A stretch of DNA of 37,213 nt from Chitinophagaceae bacterium (lineage in GTDB: Bacteria > Bacteroidota > Bacteroidia > Cytophagales > Cytophagaceae). Of this stretch, positions 33,301 to 37,213 are shown one piece after another (within the stretch, counting starts at the first letter, position 1; the number at the start of each line of letters is the position of its first letter). The stretch is from positions 1-37,213 of the forward strand of contig JAQBNS010000027.1 in NCBI GenBank assembly GCA_028288405.1, read 5' to 3'. Both the position numbers and the translations under genes were made by a program. Below the pieces are notes generated by a model. The model saw only the letters and a list, made by a program, of their open reading frames with translations. It ran no database searches and was not told the origin of the DNA.

Positions 33301-33555
33301 TATACGCAACCTTTTCATCTGGATGTTTACTTGTTCTATGATGTAGCTGTTCTACAAAGTAACAGAACAGATCGTATAGAACTTTCTAAAGTATATGCCG
33401 ATGCAGGAATTGGCAGCGCCTTAACGATCAAGTTCTCACCTTACGATATCACACCGCTTGTCATTCGTTGCGACATGCCTTTGTGGTTGAGTGAGAGTTC
33501 CACCAATTTCAAAGCGGGCTCTCGGATTGTGCTTGGTATTAACCGGGCGTTTTAA
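30334..33555 (+). CDS. M1-family (gluzincin) metallopeptidase, secreted
   Basis: 1073 residues from MKHLFFSLFFLSNSVALFGQ (ATG at 30334), with a signal peptide cleaved near Gly19-Gln20. An N-terminal beta-saddle domain (about 50-270) precedes the thermolysin-like domain with zinc motif HEVGH (387-391) and the third ligand Glu410, 18 residues after the motif. The substrate N-terminus-binding GxMEN segment appears as GMEYP upstream of the zinc motif. The C-terminal ~350 residues are beta-rich with alternating aromatic strands (YSLSVWGNTTLG, FHLDVYLFYDVAVL) that look like an outer-membrane or extended beta region, longer than classical aminopeptidase N ends. It is probably a periplasmic or surface peptidase acting on peptides. 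It follows the J-domain gene by 5 nt. Confidence 0.9.
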   Translation: MKHLFFSLFFLSNSVALFGQSYNNVFQTPNTYRTSANTYYWKNKLPNAGYWQQDVHYKIYAALDDSAQVLDAKFYELTYWNNSPDTLKEIYFHIYQDAFRPGSYYHELSKENHVEVKFGPKEAQGLTTQVTEVTVNGRAVRIIQDNTVFKIVLPQALATGDSLRVNMQFKTWFDTGTMRRRMKTYTEFDNKHFDGVHWYPTVCVYDAHSGWNTDQDLDKEYYNNFGTFDVALELPNEYICDGTGEIVNYKEVLPDSLRAALDLKNFAKKPYGEKPSVIVPKIKGQTKTWIFHAENVHNFAFTTDPTYRIGQLEWKGIKVITLAQEHHAALWQQSGPFTLRVIQVYSRDFGHYAWPKIIIADAKDGMEYPMITLDGGTYPQHQGLLAHEVGHMWFYGMVGSNETYRASLDEGFTQFLTVWALDEINGKNRQRRGNNAYITKYLDPLDNEYMNLYLPYLNHVTENFDEPLNTHSSGFHGALRHGGNYGLVYYKTGTMLYNLKQVLGDSLFLQAMKHYVAKWSMAHPYPEDFREAIIESTHTDLTWFFDEWMETTKYIDYKVGKIKKHKLATGYAYDITLKRKGRMQMPLEVLINTKDKKSTRYYIPNTWFVKPGLDSILPKWYGWDLLQPTYTFKVYTDSPLQSVIIDPDRQLTDIDLSNNQKGKSHFSKHTFDHRVPLYPSWKSRPIYWRPDVWYQQQDGLMLGLHTEGSYYRKYNYSLSVWGNTTLGQVLPENYNTYNQYIAWNWSYKKNLSLLSKQLSHNNAFSYNAGIWMASAGLEKIFRKQDQNNPKYTLIGVQAKYLINEPSTYDYQLYRFWGDVRKAPATYVHASLSTYLFRKYTYKKGTGTVRVELRTPFIASDYNYNRLTVESINKWKWSKINFASRIYAQAANQTTPFESMAFVQGASPESMVNDKFSRTRTFFPENTLNSTWLYQPGGGLNLRGFAGERLTEQATINGKDTTLTTAFSASAASWNAEIDLDELIRIKAKKYTQPFHLDVYLFYDVAVLQSNRTDRIELSKVYADAGIGSALTIKFSPYDITPLVIRCDMPLWLSESSTNFKAGSRIVLGINRAF

Positions 33556-33612
33556 TGAAGAATGAACGGTGAATGGAAATAGAATCTGCTCTCTTCACTA
33601 TTCACTCTTCAC
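33556..33612. repeat. Imperfect inverted repeat of GTGAAGA words
   Basis: TGAAGAATGAACGGTGAAT on the left and, in reverse complement, TGAAGAGTGAATAGTGAAG on the right differ at four of 19 positions. Same word family as 24146-24203, more diverged. It lies between the M1 peptidase stop and the SMR gene. Confidence 0.7.
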
Positions 33613-33648
33613 CTATCATAACTCTATTCTGTCCTTAAATATTAAACT

Positions 33649-33966
33649 ATGAACTGGTTTATTCTGATCATCGCCGGCTTATTTGAAGTAGGTTTTACTA
33701 CTTGTCTTAAATTATCTGATAATTTTAGTAATTATAAATGGAGCATTGGGTTCTTCATATGCATTACATTAAGCTTTATTCTGCTCAATATGGCTATTCA
33801 GACGATTCCTATGGGAACGGCTTATGCTATTTGGACAGGAATAGGAGCTGTAGGTACAGTTATAATGGGCATTTTTCTCTACAATGAACCGACCGACTTC
33901 TGGAGGATTTTGTTCATTTTCATGCTGATTGGGTGCATTATAGGCTTAAAAGTAGTCTCTAAATAG
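33649..33966 (+). CDS. Small multidrug resistance family exporter, Gdx/SugE type
   Basis: 105 residues, four membrane segments. MNWFILIIAGLFEVGFT carries the essential Glu13, and GTAYAIWTGIGAVGTVIMG is the signature loop and helix of the SugE/Gdx branch, whereas EmrE/QacE-type members differ there. Gdx proteins export guanidinium ion in antiport with protons as antiparallel dimers; a single gene suggests a homodimer. No ykkC-type guanidine riboswitch is recognisable in the 93-nt leader, which holds an inverted repeat instead. Confidence 0.88.
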   Translation: MNWFILIIAGLFEVGFTTCLKLSDNFSNYKWSIGFFICITLSFILLNMAIQTIPMGTAYAIWTGIGAVGTVIMGIFLYNEPTDFWRILFIFMLIGCIIGLKVVSK

Positions 33967-34104
33967 CCTTTATACCTAAGTTCGAGTAAGAACAAATATG
34001 TTCCACCAGTCTATTTCTGTGATACATTCCGAAAAAAAAAGGGAATTCATGCATTTATTTTGCAAAAAAATTGTATCATTGTAGTAAATAAAATTAACAA
34101 CACA

Positions 34105-34299
34105 ATGGCTAATAAAGGAACAGTAAAATTCTTCAACACTTCTAAAGGTTTTGGATTCATTAAAGAAGAAAATTCAGGTAAAGAGTACTTCGTACACGTA
34201 TCTGGTTTAGTTGACGAAGTAAGAGAAAACGACGAAGTTGTTTTCGAACTTCAAGACGGTAAAAAAGGCGTAAATGCAGTGAATGTTAAACTAGCTTAG
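34105..34299 (+). CDS. Cold-shock domain protein (CspA family)
   Basis: 64 residues from MANKGTVKFFNTSKGFGFI (ATG at 34105; the longer reading from 34060 adds a non-family N-terminus). One OB-fold cold-shock domain with RNP1-type KGFGFI and RNP2-type EYFVHVSGL. It binds single-stranded RNA/DNA and melts RNA structure. The AT-rich leader contains TATCATTG (34074-34081), one mismatch from the -7 consensus; a structured 5' UTR is expected for this family but I see no strong hairpin. It is followed by a strong terminator. Confidence 0.93.
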   Translation: MANKGTVKFFNTSKGFGFIKEENSGKEYFVHVSGLVDEVRENDEVVFELQDGKKGVNAVNVKLA

Positions 34300-34328
34300 T
34301 TCAACGATACAGCACATTTATTATTTTG

Positions 34329-34360
34329 TCCCGCTTCTTTTTAGAAGCGGGATTTTTTTT
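34329..34360. terminator. Rho-independent terminator after the cold-shock gene
   Basis: A 10-bp stem TCCCGCTTCT (34329-34338) with AGAAGCGGGA (34343-34352), TTTT loop, and T8 at 34353-34360. The opposing kinase gene ends 2 nt further on, so one hairpin serves the convergent pair. Confidence 0.93.
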
Positions 34361-34361
34361 T

Positions 34362-36236
34362 CTATACTTTTTCAAAACAAAGTCTCACTACTGTGCCTTC
34401 ATCTTGTCTACTTTCTATTCCTACTTTTCCTTTAATCTTGCGCATGTACTCCTTTATGAAATACAAGCCAAGCCCTTTACCCTGGCCATTGACGTGAAAG
34501 CGTTTGTATAAACCAAATACATCATTTTTATACCTGGCAGAATCAAAGCCGATTCCATTGTCTGAAAAATAAATACATCGGTACCTGCCTTCTTCCTCTT
34601 GCCTAACTGTAATCTTCAATGTCCTGCTTACTTCTCTAAACTTATAGCTGTTGTTAAGCAACTGATCAAACGCAAATTTGAGAACAGCTTCTTCAGCATA
34701 TATCTTAAGGTCGAAAAAGGATTCCTCAAATAACACTTCTGTATCCTCAGGAAGAGTCGATAGAAAAAATTCCTTTGCCTCATAATAGGCAGGAGCAAGT
34801 AATAATTCTTCCCGTTGAGATTCTTCCTTATTATTCAACGTCAGCAGCAAGATCATATCCTTTACGACTTCGTCTAACTTCAGCGCGGATTGCCTGATAA
34901 AACCAACCACCTTATTGGTTTCATCGTCATTCTGCTTCACCATCTGAAACAAATTAGTCAATCCCATAATACTGGAAACAGGTCCTCTAATGTTGTGCGC
35001 AGTGAAGTTGGCAAATTTTTCCAATGCATTGTTCCTGGCTAATAATATCTCTCTGTTTTCTTCCGCCAATCGTAAGGCTTCATAATCCGAATGCTCTTTT
35101 GCTTTTCCTAAATCATAAATTTTATCGACAACGGCCATGAATAAAAAAATGATCTCCAGTATGTTTCCTATTTTCAAGGCATTCTTTGTAAGGAAAGTAA
35201 AAGGCAGTAAACCTTCTGAAGCCAGCATGTATACTACTCCTGATACAGAGTAAATCCCCCAGGCCAGCATGTAATAAAAAGCAGGTCTGTACTTCTTAAT
35301 GAAGTAGATATAAATACCAGAAAATAAAAACAAGAAAGAAGACAAGTAAAAATAATAGACAAGGTATTGAATAGAGATGTTGTAATAGCCGATGAGGTTA
35401 ATCACCGCCAACACGATTACATAAATAAACAGTGCATAATAGACTTTATTCAGTACTGGAGCAATCTCCTTAAGAGAAAGGAATTTCTGATTAAACAACA
35501 AATTCATGACTACACAAGCATAAAACAAACCGACATACTGGTTGATTCCCGGATGATTGGGCCATAAAAACTGAAAAGCCACACCTGAATCTACTGCGTT
35601 CAAAATGGCATTACCTAATAAACATAAAATATAAAACAAATAGATGCTTTCCGTTATTCTGTAATACAACATGATATTAAGCAAAATGGAAAGAAATACA
35701 ACACCAAAAAAAAGTGCCAGCATCATCGTATCTACATTGGCATCCACCATGTATTCGTTTACTCCTTTGACCGTAATGGGCATCGACAAACTACCTTGAG
35801 TAGTTGTCCTCAACAAGAAAAAATCACAGGAGTCTGGCAGTGTAAATACAAACATATTGTACTGGTGTTCTCTTTTAGAAAATACTTGACGATCACCGGT
35901 ACTGACAACTTGTGTATGGCTTTTGCCATACTTATACAAAACCAACGTATCAAGGTGGGCATTCTCAATCGTCAGGAGATAGTCCTTGCCGATTTTCTTA
36001 TTCTTTAATCGTAGAAGAAGCCACACATTATAATCATTGTGACCCAAATTGAAGTTCTTAGGATCTTTGATCAACATCCATTTTGCATCGTCTTTTAAAA
36101 CATCTGCCTGAGACAATTGATGAGTAGAATCGATGCGGTAATAAACTTCAAAGTGAATAGCATCATAAGCATCAAAACACCAGGCTCGGGTGGTGATGAA
36201 AAACAAAGAACATAAAAAAAAGTACCGATATGCCAT
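34362..36236 (-). CDS. 7TM-DISM sensor histidine kinase
   Basis: 624 residues from MAYRYFFLCSLFFITTRAWC (ATG at 36236), a signal peptide; an in-frame TTG at 36251 is less likely. Extracytoplasmic 7TMR-DISMED2-type beta domain (about 20-170: DAKWMLIKD, NYNVWLLLRLKN, LDTLVLYKYG), seven membrane helices (7TMR-DISM, about 175-380), a short coiled linker, then a HisKA-type dimerisation helix with His414 (FTAHNIRGPVSSIMGL) and a HATPase domain with N-box Asn528/529, G1 DNGIGFD and G2 GQGKGLGLYFIK. No receiver or response-regulator gene is adjacent, so it is an orphan kinase; the ligand is probably a carbohydrate or small molecule, not determined. Confidence 0.9.
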   Translation of the reverse strand: MAYRYFFLCSLFFITTRAWCFDAYDAIHFEVYYRIDSTHQLSQADVLKDDAKWMLIKDPKNFNLGHNDYNVWLLLRLKNKKIGKDYLLTIENAHLDTLVLYKYGKSHTQVVSTGDRQVFSKREHQYNMFVFTLPDSCDFFLLRTTTQGSLSMPITVKGVNEYMVDANVDTMMLALFFGVVFLSILLNIMLYYRITESIYLFYILCLLGNAILNAVDSGVAFQFLWPNHPGINQYVGLFYACVVMNLLFNQKFLSLKEIAPVLNKVYYALFIYVIVLAVINLIGYYNISIQYLVYYFYLSSFLFLFSGIYIYFIKKYRPAFYYMLAWGIYSVSGVVYMLASEGLLPFTFLTKNALKIGNILEIIFLFMAVVDKIYDLGKAKEHSDYEALRLAEENREILLARNNALEKFANFTAHNIRGPVSSIMGLTNLFQMVKQNDDETNKVVGFIRQSALKLDEVVKDMILLLTLNNKEESQREELLLAPAYYEAKEFFLSTLPEDTEVLFEESFFDLKIYAEEAVLKFAFDQLLNNSYKFREVSRTLKITVRQEEEGRYRCIYFSDNGIGFDSARYKNDVFGLYKRFHVNGQGKGLGLYFIKEYMRKIKGKVGIESRQDEGTVVRLCFEKV

Positions 36237-36315
36237 GACCGCTAAACTCAAAAGATAAATGTTCTTAATTTACCAGAGTAAAAAGAGTGCCTACAGCGCT
36301 CTTAACTATCTATTT

Positions 36316-37014
36316 CTATTCTGCTCCTGGAATGTCTTTTATATCTACTACCATATATCCATCTGTTGTAAAATCACTTTCCGGTAAAACTGCCTTTACA
36401 ATTTTTTTAATAAGAATGACCGTAGCATCTGTCTCCTTCACCTCTTTCACTTCCAGTGCCATATTCTTTTTGTAAATAGCCGTAGAATTAAACTTTACTG
36501 TTTGCGCATAATCTCCCCCATTTAGAGCTGCAGAAAACTTGCCTAAATACTCAGAAAACTGCGCCATGGTAAAGCCTAAATCAGGCGTGACCCACAATTG
36601 CAATTTCATTCCTGATAAATCATTTATAAATACTTCTTTGCAAACAAAGCCTTCCAATGTTTTTGTATTTCCTGTTTCCTTAACACTTATCTCAGAGGGA
36701 ATAGTATCAACAGGAGCGACGACGGCTGGAACTGGAGGGTTTTCAAAAGTATACTTAATAGCTACTTTCATACCACCCTCTTCAGTCAGCACAAAGATGT
36801 CGTTGCTATTTTTACTCATCAATATTTTTACCGGTTTCGGTATCGTAGGATCCAGCGGTTGGAGAATCAACTTGTCTTTACGGACAGAAACACTCATCAT
36901 ATTTACAGAATGGTCGTCCTGTACATGCATTACAAATGACCCTTCAAACGTTTGAGCGGACAATGAAGTGATCACACCACACAGCAAGCAAAGGCCGGCC
37001 AATATTTTTCTCAT
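36316..37014 (-). CDS. Secreted DUF4412-like protein
   Basis: 232 residues. Signal peptide MRKILAGLCLLCGVITSLSA, cleaved before QTFEG. The mature protein has two halves: a lipid-carrier-like beta region (FEGSFVMHVQDDHSVNMMSVSVRKDKLILQP, ILMSKNSNDIFVLTEEG) and, after a Pro-rich linker (PPVPAVVAPVDTIP), a domain with KTLEGFVCKEVFIND and LWVTPDLGFTM. This matches DUF4412, common in Bacteroidota and of unknown function. It lies 79 nt upstream of the histidine kinase on the same strand without a terminator between them, so co-transcription is possible. Confidence 0.8.
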   Translation of the reverse strand: MRKILAGLCLLCGVITSLSAQTFEGSFVMHVQDDHSVNMMSVSVRKDKLILQPLDPTIPKPVKILMSKNSNDIFVLTEEGGMKVAIKYTFENPPVPAVVAPVDTIPSEISVKETGNTKTLEGFVCKEVFINDLSGMKLQLWVTPDLGFTMAQFSEYLGKFSAALNGGDYAQTVKFNSTAIYKKNMALEVKEVKETDATVILIKKIVKAVLPESDFTTDGYMVVDIKDIPGAE

Positions 37015-37032
37015 AAAATGCAGGTTTATATA

Positions 37033-37067
37033 CCTAATTTAAATTTAAACTATTAAATTTAAATAGG
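37033..37067. repeat. AT-rich inverted repeat in a divergent gap
   Basis: CCTAATTTAAATTT (37033-37046) pairs with AAATTTAAATAGG (37055-37067) with one bulged base. It lies between the 5' ends of the DUF4412 gene and the next gene, where an operator or promoter element could be; equally it may be chance in AT-rich DNA. Confidence 0.45.
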
Positions 37068-37111
37068 TTACCATTCTGTTCTTTTTTTAATTAACTCTAA
37101 ATTCAGACTTA

Positions 37112-37213
37112 GTGAAAAGCATTGCTTGGACGTGTGTTTTTTGTCTTTTTATTCTTCTTACACAGGAATCCATTGCACAGGTCAATAGAATTGAAGGTTT
37201 CATACGAGACCAC
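37112..37213 (+). CDS. N-terminus of a secreted protein, 3' partial
   Basis: 34 codons to the window edge without a stop. From the GTG at 37112 the product begins with a Lys and then a hydrophobic stretch (SIAWTCVFCLFILLTQ) ending SIAQVN, a typical signal peptide with cleavage after Ala. The remainder (RIEGFIRDH) is too short to assign; an opening like this is seen in carboxypeptidase-regulatory-domain outer-membrane proteins, which is only a guess. The frame is open back to 37091 but contains no other start. Base 37112 is 97 nt from the divergent DUF4412 start. Confidence 0.6.
   Translation, partial: MKSIAWTCVFCLFILLTQESIAQVNRIEGFIRDH

Noticed and set aside
33556-33648. Guanidine (ykkC) riboswitch before the Gdx-type exporter
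   Set aside because: The leader is short and consists mainly of the word repeat; conserved ykkC motifs are not visible.
34060-34104. 15-residue N-terminal extension of the cold-shock protein
   Set aside because: The family begins with M-x-x-GTVKFF; the extension falls in the AT-rich leader next to a possible -7 box.

Overview
The window is a stretch of ordinary chromosome from a member of the Bacteroidota. The family (Chitinophagia, Sphingobacteriia or Cytophagia type) cannot be fixed from sequence alone. The lineage call rests on several markers: a surface protein ending in a gliding-motility/T9SS type B C-terminal domain, gldA-gldF-gldG, a DUF4290-murA pair, an ECF sigma factor with a FecR anti-sigma factor, a 7TM-DISM histidine kinase, a DUF4412 protein, perfect TAnnTTTG -7 boxes, and almost no Shine-Dalgarno sequences. 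I found no rRNA, tRNA, CRISPR array, transposase, integrase or phage gene.

Layout. 1-3089: 3' part of a large adhesin-like protein of repeated beta-sandwich modules. 3184-5869: minus-strand Upf1-type helicase and a DUF3109 cysteine-rich protein. 6082-10760: plus-strand operon pcrA/uvrD - DUF4290 - murA - small membrane-anchored protein. 10887-13232: minus-strand signalling group of ECF sigma factor, FecR-type anti-sigma factor and a degenerate receiver domain. 13566-14321: rluF. 14466-19948: minus-strand gldA-gldF-gldG-DUF4340-like-dnaN block. 20086-20805: lipoprotein with collagen-like triplets. 20876-26842: minus-strand alaS - gatB - TlpA-like lipoprotein - membrane protein. 27257-33555: merR-type regulator, then dprA - J-domain/TPR membrane protein - M1 metallopeptidase. 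33649-34299: Gdx/SugE-type SMR exporter and a cold-shock protein. 34362-37014: 7TM-DISM histidine kinase and secreted DUF4412 protein. 37112 to the end: first codons of a secreted protein.

How the genes work together. Most is housekeeping: translation (alaS, gatB, rluF), replication, repair and DNA uptake (dnaN, pcrA, dprA, helicase), cell wall (murA), and envelope, gliding or secretion functions (gld genes, type B substrate, thioredoxin lipoprotein, M1 peptidase). The sigma/FecR/receiver group has no TonB receptor beside it and is the best candidate for an undescribed regulatory circuit.

The most unusual signal is in the intergenic DNA. Six gaps carry inverted repeats built from short purine-rich words that differ from site to site, several wrapped around or beside rho-independent terminators. 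A separate two-module repeat (34-nt identical 3' module, 16-nt and 12-nt 5' blocks) occurs twice, with a decayed third copy. The merR-dprA gap is packed with nested and mutually exclusive inverted repeats. MurA has Asp in place of the usual catalytic Cys, which predicts fosfomycin resistance.
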